DNA from: G020348185 sp964525045
GTDB taxonomy: Bacteria > Nitrospirota > Nitrospiria > Nitrospirales > UBA8639
Length of the DNA stretch: 64,000 nt
NCBI GenBank assembly: GCA_964525045.1
Contig: CAZGFD010000014.1
Location: 1 to 64,000 of the forward strand
Direction of reading: 5' to 3'
Translations under genes and position numbers: made by a program
In this document: positions 1 through 8,315 of the stretch, one piece after another
Position numbering within the stretch: the first letter of the stretch is position 1
Layout: every line of letters begins with the position of its first letter
Notes under the pieces: model-generated
What the model was told of the DNA's origin: nothing
The model's database searches: none
Seen by the model: the letters and a program-made list of their open reading frames with translations, nothing else

Positions 1-43
1 GCTCTGCTCGTTCAATCATCCTTGCATATTCGGGAGCGTCCAT
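1..43 (-). CDS. Possible N-terminus of a protein running off the window
   Basis: On the minus strand an ATG at 43-41 opens a frame reading MDAPEYARMIERAE up to the window edge, which looks like a plausible protein start. No clear ribosome binding site precedes it. Only 14 residues are visible, so the family cannot be named and the start could be wrong. It lies downstream of the toxin gene and its terminator-like hairpin, so it would need its own promoter. Confidence 0.25.
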   Translation of the reverse strand, partial: MDAPEYARMIERAE

Positions 44-66
44 ACATGACAATACAAGGGGAAAGA

Positions 67-96
67 AAAGGAACCTTTTTCAGTTAAAGGTCCTTT
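67..96 (-). terminator. Terminator-like hairpin at the end of the toxin gene
   Basis: AAGGTCCTTT at 87-96 pairs with AAAGGAACCTT at 67-77 with a one-base bulge. On the minus strand the stem is followed by a T-rich run (TTTTCTTT). The upstream arm overlaps the last codons of the RelE/ParE gene. This would end the toxin-antitoxin transcript. Confidence 0.5.
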
Positions 97-401
97 AACA
101 GAGATGGAAAATCTCTTGCGCCATGAATTATTCGATAAACCAAGACGGCTTTCCCTCCCACCTTATAAAAAATTAGATAGTTTTCTACTACGAGAACACG
201 ATATCCCATTCCCCCTAATGACTGATCATTGGGGATTTTGCCAAGCCAGGGATATGCGCCAAGGGAGAGAAGTTCTTTTTCGATTTGGTCGGCAAGGGTG
301 AGGGCAGCCGTTGCATTTTCAGCTGCGACATAGGTGAGGAGTTCTTCCAAATCCTTTTCGGCGAGGGAAAGGAGTCTGACGGGATACTTATTTAAACTCA
401 C
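84..401 (-). CDS. RelE/ParE-family toxin
   Basis: A 105-residue protein, the usual size for the RelE/ParE superfamily. Helical N-terminal half (SLAEKDLEELLTYV), then the family's strand-rich end: GMGYRVLVVENYLIFYKV and VLVYRIIHGARDF. Family knowledge: these toxins are ribosome-dependent mRNA interferases or gyrase poisons; the YRVLVVENYLIFY and RIIHGARD pattern is seen in both branches, so the target is not decided here. Its start lies 14 bases inside the upstream Phd/YefM antitoxin gene, the classic antitoxin-first operon with translational coupling. A terminator-like hairpin overlaps its 3' end. Confidence 0.85.
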   Translation of the reverse strand: MSLNKYPVRLLSLAEKDLEELLTYVAAENATAALTLADQIEKELLSLGAYPWLGKIPNDQSLGGMGYRVLVVENYLIFYKVGGKAVLVYRIIHGARDFPSLLKDL

Positions 402-660
402 TAATCCGTTTCCTTAGATCTTTCATCACCTTGCTCAATGAACGGCCGCGATCGCCTCCTGCTCGTTGCGTTTCTGCTGCCGCGAGCTTCCCGTACAATT
501 GGAGCTTTTGTTCAAGCTCTCCATATTGAACCAACGACATTAGCACCATATCACCCTCGCCATTTTTGGTGATAAAAACAGGCTGGCGGGTTTTGTGGAC
601 CAGCTTAGAGAGTTCGTTGGCTTTGTTTCTGAGATCTGAGATTGGTTTGATGATGGGCAT
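388..660 (-). CDS. Phd/YefM-family antitoxin
   Basis: A 90-residue protein opening MPIIKPISDLRNKANEL and continuing with QPVFITKNGEGDMVLMSL, the Phd/YefM N-terminal dimer and DNA-binding fold. The charged C-terminal tail (about residues 60-90, rich in R and K) is where these antitoxins wrap the toxin. A strong GGAGGGGG ribosome site sits just upstream of the ATG. The RelE/ParE toxin gene follows with a 14-base overlap. By family knowledge it neutralises the toxin and represses its own promoter with it. Confidence 0.87.
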   Translation of the reverse strand: MPIIKPISDLRNKANELSKLVHKTRQPVFITKNGEGDMVLMSLVQYGELEQKLQLYGKLAAAETQRAGGDRGRSLSKVMKDLRKRISEFK

Positions 661-693
661 ACCATCCCCCTCCGGTCTAATGCTAGCAGAATT

Positions 694-711
694 TTGATAA
701 AATATTGATAA
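694..711 (-). promoter_or_regulatory. Candidate operator: TTGATAA direct repeat upstream of the antitoxin
   Basis: Two exact TTGATAA copies (694-700 and 705-711) repeat with an 11-base period in an AT-rich stretch 34-51 bases upstream of the antitoxin ATG. One helical turn spacing is what a dimeric Phd repressor would need. No binding data; inferred from position and period only. Confidence 0.35.
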
Positions 712-1075
712 CTTATATTTAACCTAGCAGGTCTGGTTGGCAAAGACAAGAAGCAATTTTGCAAATGAATTACTCCTTCGTCCTACATTGGCCCCACATC
801 TCAGTTTTGGAGGGCATAAAAAATTCAAAGGCTATATTTGGGCGATAAGAGAAGTACCAAAAGGGCTTCGGGATGTAAATCAGGCGCATCGGCGGACTCA
901 ATCTGGAGGGAAATCCAGGCAGGAGAAGTGATGGTCCGGAGTTGGGCGTTCAAGAGCCAGGTATATTCGGGAAAGTGTAATACTGGGCGGCAGCGGCATC
1001 TTTCCTATTTCCGTTGCCAAAGTCCTTGTGTAAAATTCCCAACAAGTGAGTGTGCTTTAGGAAGCGGGTCATGCC
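712..1075. other. Intergenic stretch without a supported gene
   Basis: Short open frames here have no ribosome site and no recognisable protein pattern. The stretch separates the divergent antitoxin and Ap4A phosphorylase genes, so it must hold both promoters. I see no convincing -35/-10 pair. Confidence 0.5.
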
Positions 1076-1996
1076 ATGAGAGATGATCGTTGGGGTTTTA
1101 AACGGGGGACGCTTTGGAAATTATTACAAGAGCGATCAGCAAGAGCCAAAAAACTTGGAGCCCTTCATGCCATCCAGACGACATCAGAGTTCGTTCAGCA
1201 AAACAATCTGCAATTTCTTGTTCGAATTGTGTCTAATTTGGCCAAAAAGAATCAGGAAAAAATTGAAAAAGGATTACGGGATGCCAGAGCCATCGACCCT
1301 TTTCTTCCGTATGACGAAAATCTCTGGGTCACGGATATTTCTCCGACTCATTTGTGTTTGCTTAATAAATTTAATGTGATCGATAATCACATACTTCTTG
1401 TTACCCGCACCTTTGAGGATCAGGAATCTCTTTTAACTTGGGAAGATTTCGAAGCGTTGTGGACCTGCATGGCTGAGTTTGACGGATTGGCCTTCTACAA
1501 TGCCGGATCGAAAGCCGGGGCAAGCCAACAGCATAAACATTTGCAAATCGTTCCGTTGCCGTTAGCTCCCAATGGTATCAAGGTTCCTATTGAACCGGCT
1601 CTTATGACAATCAAGGATCAGAAGGGAATAGGAATAAGTTCGAGGTTACCTTTTGTGCATGCGATCTCGGCCGTTCGACCACAATGGCGTGCTGACCCGC
1701 AGCAGGGCGCGGAAGAAACATTACAAAGTTATCATTCCATGCTTAAGGCGGTGGGGCTCCTGAAAGATGAGACAAAAAAACCGCTTGGAGCTTACAATTT
1801 GCTCATTACTCGCGATTGGATGTTTTTGATCCCACGATCCAAAGAATGTTTCGACTCGATTTCGATCAATGCACTAGGATTTGCGGGTGCTCTGCTGGTG
1901 AGAGATGAAGAGGAAATGCAAAAAGTGAAACAGGTGGGGCCGCTCAATATCCTTCAGGAGGTCGCTGTATATCCGATTCGTAGTTGCACCATCTAA
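1076..1996 (+). CDS. Ap4A phosphorylase (ATP adenylyltransferase)
   Basis: A 306-residue protein of the GalT/Apa2 branch of the HIT superfamily. The catalytic motif His153-Lys-His155-Leu-Gln157 lies in GASQQHKHLQIVPLP; the HxHxQ form, not HxHxH, is the mark of nucleotidylyl transferases. PFLPYDENLWV and THLCLLNKFNVIDNHILLVT are further family signatures. It phosphorolyses diadenosine tetraphosphate to ADP and ATP in the cytoplasm, limiting a stress dinucleotide. The ATG has an AGGAAG site about ten bases upstream. The last residues (SCTI) and the stop codon are encoded inside a GTAG-headed palindromic repeat, so the C-terminus has probably been rewritten by repeat insertion. Confidence 0.88.
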   Translation: MRDDRWGFKRGTLWKLLQERSARAKKLGALHAIQTTSEFVQQNNLQFLVRIVSNLAKKNQEKIEKGLRDARAIDPFLPYDENLWVTDISPTHLCLLNKFNVIDNHILLVTRTFEDQESLLTWEDFEALWTCMAEFDGLAFYNAGSKAGASQQHKHLQIVPLPLAPNGIKVPIEPALMTIKDQKGIGISSRLPFVHAISAVRPQWRADPQQGAEETLQSYHSMLKAVGLLKDETKKPLGAYNLLITRDWMFLIPRSKECFDSISINALGFAGALLVRDEEEMQKVKQVGPLNILQEVAVYPIRSCTI

Positions 1997-2004
1997 TGGT
2001 GTGC
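1980..2004 (+). repeat. GTAG-headed hairpin repeat overlapping the Ap4A phosphorylase stop codon
   Basis: GTAGTTGCACCATCTAATGG followed by TGTGC: a GTAG head and a CACCAT/ATGGTG stem with a CTA loop. The same layout recurs at 14849, 14988 and several times in 35840-36015; the closest copy is GTAGTTGCGCCATCTAATGG at 35961, where both arms of the stem have changed together. The TAA that ends the upstream gene is part of the loop and stem. GTAG plus hairpin is the architecture of REP elements mobilised by RAYT transposases; no RAYT gene is in this window. Confidence 0.7.
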
Positions 2005-2043
2005 TCTTCAGGGGAACCCCGGGGGGGAACTCCCCGGTGAAAA

Positions 2044-2080
2044 GAGGAAAGGGGCTAAAACTCCGGATGGCCCTTTCCTC
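2044..2080. repeat. Perfect 10-bp inverted repeat downstream of the Ap4A phosphorylase
   Basis: GAGGAAAGGG (2044-2053) pairs with CCCTTTCCTC (2071-2080) around a 17-base loop. No T run follows on either strand, so it is not a textbook intrinsic terminator. It may stabilise the 3' end of the transcript. Confidence 0.5.
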
Positions 2081-2134
2081 CCTGAATTGGGGAAACCAGC
2101 TCATGGAATCGGGGCCGAACGCCGCATGAGAAGC

Positions 2135-2161
2135 AAAGCTTTAAAAATTGAAGCTTTTTTT
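2135..2161 (+). terminator. Weak terminator-like hairpin
   Basis: AAAGCTT (2135-2141) and AAGCTTT (2151-2157) form a short stem followed by more Ts. It lies about 140 bases after the Ap4A phosphorylase stop, in front of the convergent small membrane gene. The stem is AT-rich, so the call is weak. Confidence 0.35.
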
Positions 2162-2192
2162 CACAAAGGAAGTCGGTACCCCCAGGCCAAAC

Positions 2193-2393
2193 TTAGGCCG
2201 CTGTGCGCTTTCGCTCCTGTGTTGTCGCGGTATCGAGGGTTTTCTTTGCCCCTGGTGTTCGATTCTCTTCAGCCCCCAACACCCACATCACCGTCCAGGC
2301 AATCAAAGAACTGATACCTACCACGATGCCCATAGAGACGACCAACAAGAGTAACCCACTCAACCACTCCGCCATATTGGGATCTGAAAACAT
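2193..2393 (-). CDS. Small single-pass membrane protein
   Basis: A 66-residue protein: short N-terminus (MFSDPNMAEW), one long hydrophobic segment at about residues 9-36 (LSGLLLLVVSMGIVVGISSL and on), then a charged tail. I chose the ATG at 2393 because AAGGAGGTGAG lies directly upstream; a start 11 codons earlier would put this site inside the gene. It follows the CBS-domain gene by 41 bases on the same strand and is probably co-transcribed with it. Family not recognised. Confidence 0.65.
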   Translation of the reverse strand: MFSDPNMAEWLSGLLLLVVSMGIVVGISSLIAWTVMWVLGAEENRTPGAKKTLDTATTQERKRTAA

Positions 2394-2434
2394 ATGCTCA
2401 CCTCCTTGGTGAGTGTTGATCTGCAAAACACACC

Positions 2435-2878
2435 TTAAAATACCTTGGTCGGCCGCGTAACGCTCAGATACCCTTGAAGAATATCTCGTCTTGCAACAAT
2501 ACCCACCAATTTTCCCTTGTCGTCGACAACCGGCAGTCTGATGAGATGCTTCTCTTCTAACAATTTAATAATGTCCATAGCGGATATTTCGGGAGATACC
2601 GTCATCGGATTGGGTGTCATAATTTCTCCCGCGGTGACTTCCGATAACGATTTGTCCTCCATAAGGACCTTGAGTAAATCAAATTCCGATACGATACCAA
2701 GGAGTCTGTGGTCCCCATCGACAACCGGCAAGCTTCCAAAGCCATGTTCGGTCAACACTTGGGCTATGGATTCTCCATTGTTCTCTAAGTAAGAAAAAAA
2801 CGCATTGTCCTGCATAAACTGTTCGGCTTTGAGAGTTTTAAAATCCCGGGTACCGACTATAAAATCTACGCGTCTCAT
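2435..2878 (-). CDS. CBS-domain pair protein
   Basis: A 147-residue protein with two CBS modules and nothing else. The first (about residues 20-75) has FGSLPVVDGDHRLLGIVSEFDLL; the second (about 84-145) has HLIRLPVVDDKGKLVGIVARRDIL. Family knowledge: such stand-alone Bateman modules bind adenine nucleotides and regulate partner proteins. A GAGGAGGG ribosome site precedes the ATG. The small membrane protein downstream is the only obvious partner candidate. Confidence 0.87.
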   Translation of the reverse strand: MRRVDFIVGTRDFKTLKAEQFMQDNAFFSYLENNGESIAQVLTEHGFGSLPVVDGDHRLLGIVSEFDLLKVLMEDKSLSEVTAGEIMTPNPMTVSPEISAMDIIKLLEEKHLIRLPVVDDKGKLVGIVARRDILQGYLSVTRPTKVF

Positions 2879-2987
2879 AAGTTAACCCTCCTCTTGGCCT
2901 CCTCAACAACCAGAATCCTCTTTTCCGAGACCCACGACCAACTATCCCTCACTTCGCCGTAGGTCTCACCGTAGGAAAAGAAGCTGG

Positions 2988-3034
2988 TTAAAATAAAAAA
3001 AGCCCTCCAGGTACACACGTACCCCAAGGGCTTT
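2988..3034 (-). terminator. Intrinsic terminator downstream of def
   Basis: Read on the minus strand, AAAGCCCT (3034-3027) and AGGGCTTT (3006-2999) form an outer stem with an inner GGTAC/GTACC stem, followed by a run of seven Ts. It lies about 130 bases beyond the peptide deformylase stop codon and before the CBS gene. Confidence 0.8.
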
Positions 3035-3166
3035 ACGGTCACTTCCTTTGACGAGGAGTATGAGAAATCTCGTTACCCCACCATCGCCTCCGAATTATTA
3101 GATCATACTAATAGCTTGCTCCTTTCTGATGAAAAAGTAAAGGGTTTTGTTCGTTTGGGCTGCCTC

Positions 3167-3706
3167 CTAGGGGTTCTTAATCCAATACTGTTGATATTCA
3201 CGGAGGTAAGTGAGTGTGGACAAATCGGGGAGTCGATCCAGAAAAACCTTTCCATGGAGATGATCCAGTTCATGCTGGATGACCCGGGCATAGAATCCTT
3301 CGGCATTGAATTCAACGGGGTTGCCATGGCGATCAAGACCCTGAATCTGCAACGAAGTCCATCGGGGAACCCTTCCTCGTAAATCCGGAACACTGAGACA
3401 CCCTTCCCAATCCTCTTCCATTTCATCTGAATGCGAAACAATCGTCGGGTTCAGGAGTATCGTTAAAGGAATTTCTGGATAGCCAGGGTATCGGGGGTTT
3501 TGGGGATCGACCTCAATCGCAACAACTTGTTGAGGCATGTGAACCTGGGGAGCCGCGATGCCGACACCGTCAGCATCCCGCATCGTTTCCACAAGATTGT
3601 CCAGAAACGTTTGGAAATCCGGAGAAGTCCATTCCTGCGAACTCAAAAATTTTCCATCGGTTCTAATGGCTGGATGTCCAAGACGAGCAATTTTCAAAAG
3701 AGCCAT
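3167..3706 (-). CDS. def: Peptide deformylase
   Basis: A 179-residue protein with all three deformylase motifs: GVGIAAPQV (residues 47-55), EGCLSVP (101-107, metal ligand Cys103) and QHELDHLHG (144-152, ligands His145 and His149, catalytic Glu146). It removes the formyl group from nascent proteins, with Fe2+ or Zn2+ as metal. Full length for the family. An AGGGG ribosome site lies upstream of the ATG. A strong terminator follows, so it is probably transcribed alone or with the phosphodiesterase gene upstream (89-base gap). Confidence 0.95.
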   Translation of the reverse strand: MALLKIARLGHPAIRTDGKFLSSQEWTSPDFQTFLDNLVETMRDADGVGIAAPQVHMPQQVVAIEVDPQNPRYPGYPEIPLTILLNPTIVSHSDEMEEDWEGCLSVPDLRGRVPRWTSLQIQGLDRHGNPVEFNAEGFYARVIQHELDHLHGKVFLDRLPDLSTLTYLREYQQYWIKNP

Positions 3707-3746
3707 AACAAAAACCCCTAATCCTGTATGTTTTCATTTTTATTAT

Positions 3747-3767
3747 CGAAACCCGAAACCCGAAACT
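3747..3767 (+). repeat. CGAAACC heptamer repeat
   Basis: Three tandem copies of CGAAACC/CGAAACT between the phosphodiesterase and def genes. The same heptamer array occurs on both sides of the YeiH gene (48879-48906 and, inverted, 50299-50326). Confidence 0.6.
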
Positions 3768-3795
3768 TTTTGAACCCCATCGGTTCAACCTCCTC

Positions 3796-4266
3796 CTATC
3801 CATTCAACTCAATAATTTCGTGGACCAGTCTTGTGTCATGGATGTGCAAACGAGCCAAAGCGATGGGCAGGTGAAACCGCCGGGGACCGGCACTCCCGGG
3901 ATTCAGAAAGAGCACGCCTTTCCGATATTCTGCCAGGGGGCGGTGGGAATGGCCAAAAATAACAGCAGAAAACTGGGCTGCGCCAGGATCAAGGTCCAGG
4001 TGTTCGAGTTCGTGCAGCACATACAAACAGTGAGAGCCAATCTCTACCACTTCCGTTTGGGGTAATTCTTTTGCCCATGGCTCCTTATCAATGTTCCCTC
4101 GTACAGCGTAAACTGGCGCAATGGTTCGAAGGGTATCGAGAACTTCGGGCTTCCCGATATCTCCGGCGTGAATGATGAAATCGGAGCCTTGTAAGAATTC
4201 GAGAGCTTCGGCCCGTACTAACCCGTGTGTATCTGAAATGACCCCGACGGTGAAATTGTGTGTCAT
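3796..4266 (-). CDS. YfcE/MJ0936-family metallophosphoesterase
   Basis: A 156-residue calcineurin-like phosphodiesterase with the complete metal set: Asp12 and His14 (ISDTHG), Asp36 (HAGDIG), Asn58 (RGNID), His85 (VLHELEHL) and His106/His108 (FGHSHRP). Family knowledge: a small Mn2+-dependent cytoplasmic phosphodiesterase; the natural substrate is not known. The gene reads toward def, with a CGAAACC array in the 89-base gap. Confidence 0.88.
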   Translation of the reverse strand: MTHNFTVGVISDTHGLVRAEALEFLQGSDFIIHAGDIGKPEVLDTLRTIAPVYAVRGNIDKEPWAKELPQTEVVEIGSHCLYVLHELEHLDLDPGAAQFSAVIFGHSHRPLAEYRKGVLFLNPGSAGPRRFHLPIALARLHIHDTRLVHEIIELNG

Positions 4267-4523
4267 CGCCTAAGAAGTGGATCCAACCCTACAGTTCAAT
4301 GTTCACAGTTGTTAATTCATTTTTTAGCTTTTTGGTTGCCTAGGTTAAACATTAGCGGCTCTTCCAGGATACGGGATGAGAAGAGGTTTTGCCAATTTAC
4401 CGAGGTCAAAATTTTTAATTTATCCGGTGGCATTCTCGTTCCCCACTGGTTTCTTTTCGAATCATGGGGTAAGATCGCCTCAGCCATTTTGTTTTACTTG
4501 CTTTTTAAGACCCACGCTTCCTG

Positions 4524-5402
4524 ATGTACACGCCCTTTGCCAGTCCGTATCTAGTTCCATTTGATGGAACCTTTCGAGTACGAAAAAGTGGCGCTCACCC
4601 CCCAAAGGCCATTCCAACAAAAAAAGAATGTACCGACCGTCTGGTTATGCTTGGCGGTGAATTGGATGAGCTTCAACGGAAATTGTATGCCTATGACCGC
4701 TATGCCGTCCTCCTGATTTTTCAAGCGATGGACGCAGGGGGAAAAGACAGCACCATTCGGGCCGTGATGAGCCGGGTCAATCCGGCAGGTTGCCAAGTCT
4801 TTTCCTTCAAACAGCCCTCCTCACTTTCTCTTGATCATGATTATTTGTGGCGTACCACACGATGCTTGCCCGAACGAGGGCGAATTGGGATATTTAACCG
4901 CAGTTATTACGAAGAAGTATTGGTCGTGCGTGTTCATCCGGAATTATTACAGAAGCAGAAACTCCCTCAACCAATCAATCTGAGGCAGATCTGGACTCGA
5001 CGATATTCGTCTATTCGTAATCATGAGAAACATCTCGCAGAAAATGGAACGATTATTCTAAAATTTTGGCTGAATGTGTCAAAGGAGGAACAGAAAAGAC
5101 GATTTCTCTCTCGTCTGTCTGAACCACAAAAATATTGGAAGTTCTCGGCTGCTGATCTGATCGAGCGGAAGTTATGGGGAAAATATATGAAAGCCTATGA
5201 AGCGGCCCTTAAAGCCACCTCACGGCCTTGGGCTCCATGGTATGCGATCCCTGCAGATGACAAGCCCTACATGCGAATGCTGGTTGCCGAGATTATTGTC
5301 AACACGTTACGTAGTCTCAGTCTTCGCTATCCATCGGTCACCAAAAAGCAGAAAGCCAAATTTTCCAAGTTGCAGAAAAAACTGGAAAAAGGGAACTTAT
5401 AA
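4524..5402 (+). CDS. Polyphosphate kinase 2 family protein
   Basis: A 292-residue PPK2 protein. Walker A-like loop DAGGKDST at residues 70-77, the conserved FNRSYYEEVL at 124-133, and a lid segment around SEPQKYWKFSAADLIERKLW. It moves phosphate between polyphosphate and nucleotides. The single-domain length and the PPK2-type N-terminus (PPKAIPTKKECTDRLVMLGG) match the short class I/III enzymes, often AMP- or ADP-phosphorylating; the preferred nucleotide cannot be read off. Ribosome site upstream of 4524 is weak. The 257 bases upstream hold no recognisable gene. Confidence 0.9.
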   Translation: MYTPFASPYLVPFDGTFRVRKSGAHPPKAIPTKKECTDRLVMLGGELDELQRKLYAYDRYAVLLIFQAMDAGGKDSTIRAVMSRVNPAGCQVFSFKQPSSLSLDHDYLWRTTRCLPERGRIGIFNRSYYEEVLVVRVHPELLQKQKLPQPINLRQIWTRRYSSIRNHEKHLAENGTIILKFWLNVSKEEQKRRFLSRLSEPQKYWKFSAADLIERKLWGKYMKAYEAALKATSRPWAPWYAIPADDKPYMRMLVAEIIVNTLRSLSLRYPSVTKKQKAKFSKLQKKLEKGNL

Positions 5403-5564
5403 GGATTGAGAAGATTGTGAAAATGACAAATCAAATGAACGCAATATTGGTCGCGAGTGCGACCGTACAGCAAAGCGGGGCCGACGCGCAGAGTTTATTG
5501 CGAAAGGGTCAGAATGATAACGGCGATCCTTTCGAAATGGGACCGAATTAGAGATCGTGCGCAA

Positions 5565-7061
5565 ATGAAAACCTTTTTTCGAATATGGTCTTTCCTCACT
5601 TTATTATTTATACCTGCCGCCAATGTCCTCGCTGAAGCAACGGACCCTTTTCTTCAAGCCTTACGCCAGATTGATTCAAATCAAATGCTGGCCGATATCA
5701 CCGAATTAAGTAGCGCTCGCTACGAAGGGCGACAAGCTGCGACGTTGGGCGGACGACGATCTGCAGATTTCGTGGCGGAGCGAATGGAAGAGCTCGGGTT
5801 ATTACCGGCTGGTTCAGAAAAACAAGGAGGTGCGATCACTTCCTGGTTCCAACAGGAACCGATTCGAGCTCCCCTGTTGCTCAACTCCGCTCATTTAGGA
5901 TTTTCAATTCTTCAAGGAAGACAGCGAAGTCAGGACCATTTCCCTGAACTTGGAAAAGATTTCTTACCCATTCTTGACTCCCCGGCTGTGAACATCACCG
6001 TCCCGGTGGTGTTTGTCGGGTATGGGATTGATGATCCCGCTCGGGGAGTGACTGACTATGATGAAATAAATGTTCGAAACCGCATCGTGATGTTTCTCAG
6101 GGGAAAGCCCCCCGATTATCCCAAATTCCTCACGCACGCGGAGAAAGAGAAGACGGCTCGCGAAAAAGGAGCCGTTGGATTTATCACACTGACCGGGCCG
6201 ATACTGAATCGGTATGATGCGAGACGAGGGATGGGCCAGGCCCCTTTGGCTATGTATTCCGCGAATATCGACGAACGGCCCCTTCCGGGCTGTTGGATCA
6301 GTAGCCAATTAGGTGAACGGCTGTTTGAGTCGCAAGAGCTATCCCTTCGTGAAGTTCAACGACGACTCAATGAAGGAAAGGATTTCCACCCGATAGCTTT
6401 GGAAATTCTGGCACATCTTCAATGGGAAAATCGGATCCAACCGGGAAGACTGATAAATGTACTCGGATTCGTTCCCGGGAATGATCCTGCTTTGAGGGAT
6501 GAAACCGTGATTATTGGTGCTCATCGCGATCATTTTGGCCGGCAAGCAGGTTTGTTATTCGCGGGTGCCGATGACAATGCATCGGGGACCGCGCTCCTTT
6601 TGGAAGTGGCAAGACTCTTTACCACCCATGAAAAACCGAAACGGTCAATCCTGTTTGTGTCCTTCAGTGGGGAGGAACGGGATTTGTTAGGATCCAAGCT
6701 CTACGTTCGCAATCCGGTACGCCCTTTGGAAAAGACTGTCGCGATGATCAACGTTGACCATGTGGGGGTCGGCAACGGAAATTTGACGGTCGGGGTGACC
6801 CACATGCCCAACAGTCTGGCCAAAACGGCTACCGAGTTGGCAGGTCTGGACGATAAAGTGAAGCTGTATGGATACTTCCCCGGCGGAGATCATGTCCCGT
6901 TTGTGAAAGTGAACATCCCGACTGTGGCGGTTGTGAGCAGCGGCACTCACCCCTCTTTTCATCAACCCTCAGACAGAGCTGACACGATCCAGCCCAATGT
7001 TTTGGAATCGGCGACCCGATACGTGTTGGCGCTCGCCTGGTTGTTGGCAAATCCTTCCTAA
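5565..7061 (+). CDS. Secreted M28-family metallopeptidase with PA domain
   Basis: About 498 residues from the ATG at 5565, which gives a clean signal peptide (MKTFFRIWSFLTLLFIPAAN, cleaved near VLA). An ATG at 5514 has the better ribosome site (AAAGGG) and would add 17 residues. M28 zinc ligands are visible: HRDHFG, GADDNASG, GEERDLLG, NVDHVG and the final His in HPSFHQPSDRADT. A protease-associated insert (NVRNRIVMFLRG and neighbours) lies before the catalytic part. Expected to be a periplasmic or extracellular aminopeptidase. A decayed copy of its last 45 codons lies at 10896-11042. Confidence 0.88.
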   Translation: MKTFFRIWSFLTLLFIPAANVLAEATDPFLQALRQIDSNQMLADITELSSARYEGRQAATLGGRRSADFVAERMEELGLLPAGSEKQGGAITSWFQQEPIRAPLLLNSAHLGFSILQGRQRSQDHFPELGKDFLPILDSPAVNITVPVVFVGYGIDDPARGVTDYDEINVRNRIVMFLRGKPPDYPKFLTHAEKEKTAREKGAVGFITLTGPILNRYDARRGMGQAPLAMYSANIDERPLPGCWISSQLGERLFESQELSLREVQRRLNEGKDFHPIALEILAHLQWENRIQPGRLINVLGFVPGNDPALRDETVIIGAHRDHFGRQAGLLFAGADDNASGTALLLEVARLFTTHEKPKRSILFVSFSGEERDLLGSKLYVRNPVRPLEKTVAMINVDHVGVGNGNLTVGVTHMPNSLAKTATELAGLDDKVKLYGYFPGGDHVPFVKVNIPTVAVVSSGTHPSFHQPSDRADTIQPNVLESATRYVLALAWLLANPS

Positions 7062-7507
7062 CTGCGCCTGACGAGTGCTCCAGGCCGGCCTAGGCCCTTG
7101 ACGCCGCCTGGCCCCTCAGGTTGAACCCCCTGACCCGTGGGTTGGACCCTCTTTGAGCCTGATCGGTGCTTCTCGTTATGTGATTTCGTGCAATAAATTC
7201 TAAAATCTTAATAAAGAATTATCGGAATAGGGACAGGTTGACTCATACCTCTTCGCAACGGTTTTGATCTTTTGTAAGCGGGTTCACGGCATGGGCAAAA
7301 AATGAGAAACGAGTTTTTCAAAGATGATTTGATTTATCCCAAAGGACCTATTAGACTTCGGGTTCAAGGAGGAAAACCTAACTGTACAGAATTAGTCTTA
7401 GGGTATGAATATCTGGTCTTCAAGTTTTTGTCATAGTGGGAATGTTGTTGCACTTGGGTTTTATTACTAAGAAAACACTTGGAGGACTTCATAATGGGAG
7501 GAACGTT
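7062..7507. other. Intergenic stretch with one doubtful 44-codon frame
   Basis: A frame at 7302-7436 (+) encodes MRNEFFKDDLIYPKGP and onward, 44 residues, with no good ribosome site and no recognisable family. The first 100 bases are rich in GGCC and CCCC tracts without a perfect hairpin and T run. I see no other gene. Confidence 0.4.
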
Positions 7508-7837
7508 ATGAAAACAGGAATGGTTCTATTTTTGTGTGTGGTTTTCCTGGGTTCAATTGGATGTAGCTCTATGCCTTTGCCAATTGATACGGGTCCCGTT
7601 GGTCCGGATGAAAAATATTTAGACTCCACGTTCGCCCAGGGCACCGGTATCTTATTATTCGGGTTTATTCCTATCCGGCAAAATTCCCGATTTGAAAGAG
7701 CCTATGAAAAAGCCGTTGCGAGGGTTCCTGGTGCGACCAGATTGACCAATGTCACGATTAAGGAAAAATGGTTTTGGGCTTTTGTTCTGAATGGGTATCA
7801 GTATAAATTGGAAGGAACGGCAGTGGGACCAAAATAA
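7508..7837 (+). CDS. Small lipoprotein, copy 1 of a tandem pair
   Basis: A 109-residue lipoprotein. Signal segment MKTGMVLFLCVVFLGSIGC ends in a lipobox Cys at about residue 19. The mature part shares a block pattern with the next gene: GPDEK, GTGI-L-LFGFIPI-QN-RFE-AY, PGATRL-N-TI-E-W and GTAVGPK. I chose the ATG at 7508 because GGGAGG lies seven bases upstream. The overall form (lipobox, glycine/hydrophobic middle, RF-x-AY helix) resembles TRL-type lipoproteins, but I do not assign a family. Likely co-transcribed with the next two genes. Confidence 0.75.
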   Translation: MKTGMVLFLCVVFLGSIGCSSMPLPIDTGPVGPDEKYLDSTFAQGTGILLFGFIPIRQNSRFERAYEKAVARVPGATRLTNVTIKEKWFWAFVLNGYQYKLEGTAVGPK

Positions 7838-7936
7838 GATCATGAAACCCTATTGTTGCACGGTTCCCGTTCACCGTATATACGTTGGTCTCATGAACAC
7901 ATTTCCGAGCAGGGTATTCATTTTGGGAGGTAGACA

Positions 7937-8272
7937 ATGCCTTATCGATTGGCACTAGTTGGGTTGATTTTATGTTTGTTGGTGGGGGTAAGTTGTACTT
8001 CGACACCTTCCCAAATTCAAACGGCTCCGATGGGTCCCGATGAAAAAGCCCTTGGGCAAGCTTCGGGCTCGGGCACAGGGGTTATGTTATTTTGGTTCAT
8101 CCCCATTGGCCAAAATGACCGATTTGAAGATGCCTATACCGAAGCCCTACAGGTTCATCCGGGTACCACTCGATTAGTCAATCCAACCATAACCGAACAG
8201 TGGGCTTGGGGCTTGATTTTAGGTTTATTTTCAACAGAAATCAGTGGAACCGCAGTTGGACCGAAGAAGTAG
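7937..8272 (+). CDS. Small lipoprotein, copy 2 of a tandem pair
   Basis: A 111-residue paralog of the gene 99 bases upstream. Signal segment MPYRLALVGLILCLLVGVSC with lipobox Cys near residue 20. Conserved blocks: MGPDEKALG, GTGVMLFWFIPIGQNDRFEDAY, PGTTRLVNPTITEQWAWG and GTAVGPK; sequence between blocks has diverged freely. A GGGAGG ribosome site precedes the ATG. Function unknown. The tandem arrangement implies an old local duplication. Confidence 0.75.
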   Translation: MPYRLALVGLILCLLVGVSCTSTPSQIQTAPMGPDEKALGQASGSGTGVMLFWFIPIGQNDRFEDAYTEALQVHPGTTRLVNPTITEQWAWGLILGLFSTEISGTAVGPKK

Positions 8273-8315
8273 CCGGCAAGGAATTTGAGACGGCCATCAT
8301 TCACTGGAGGCAAAA

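Noticed and set aside
4258..4523. Plus-strand frame of 88 codons upstream of PPK2
   Set aside because: No ribosome site, low-complexity hydrophobic end and no conserved pattern; treated as leader sequence.
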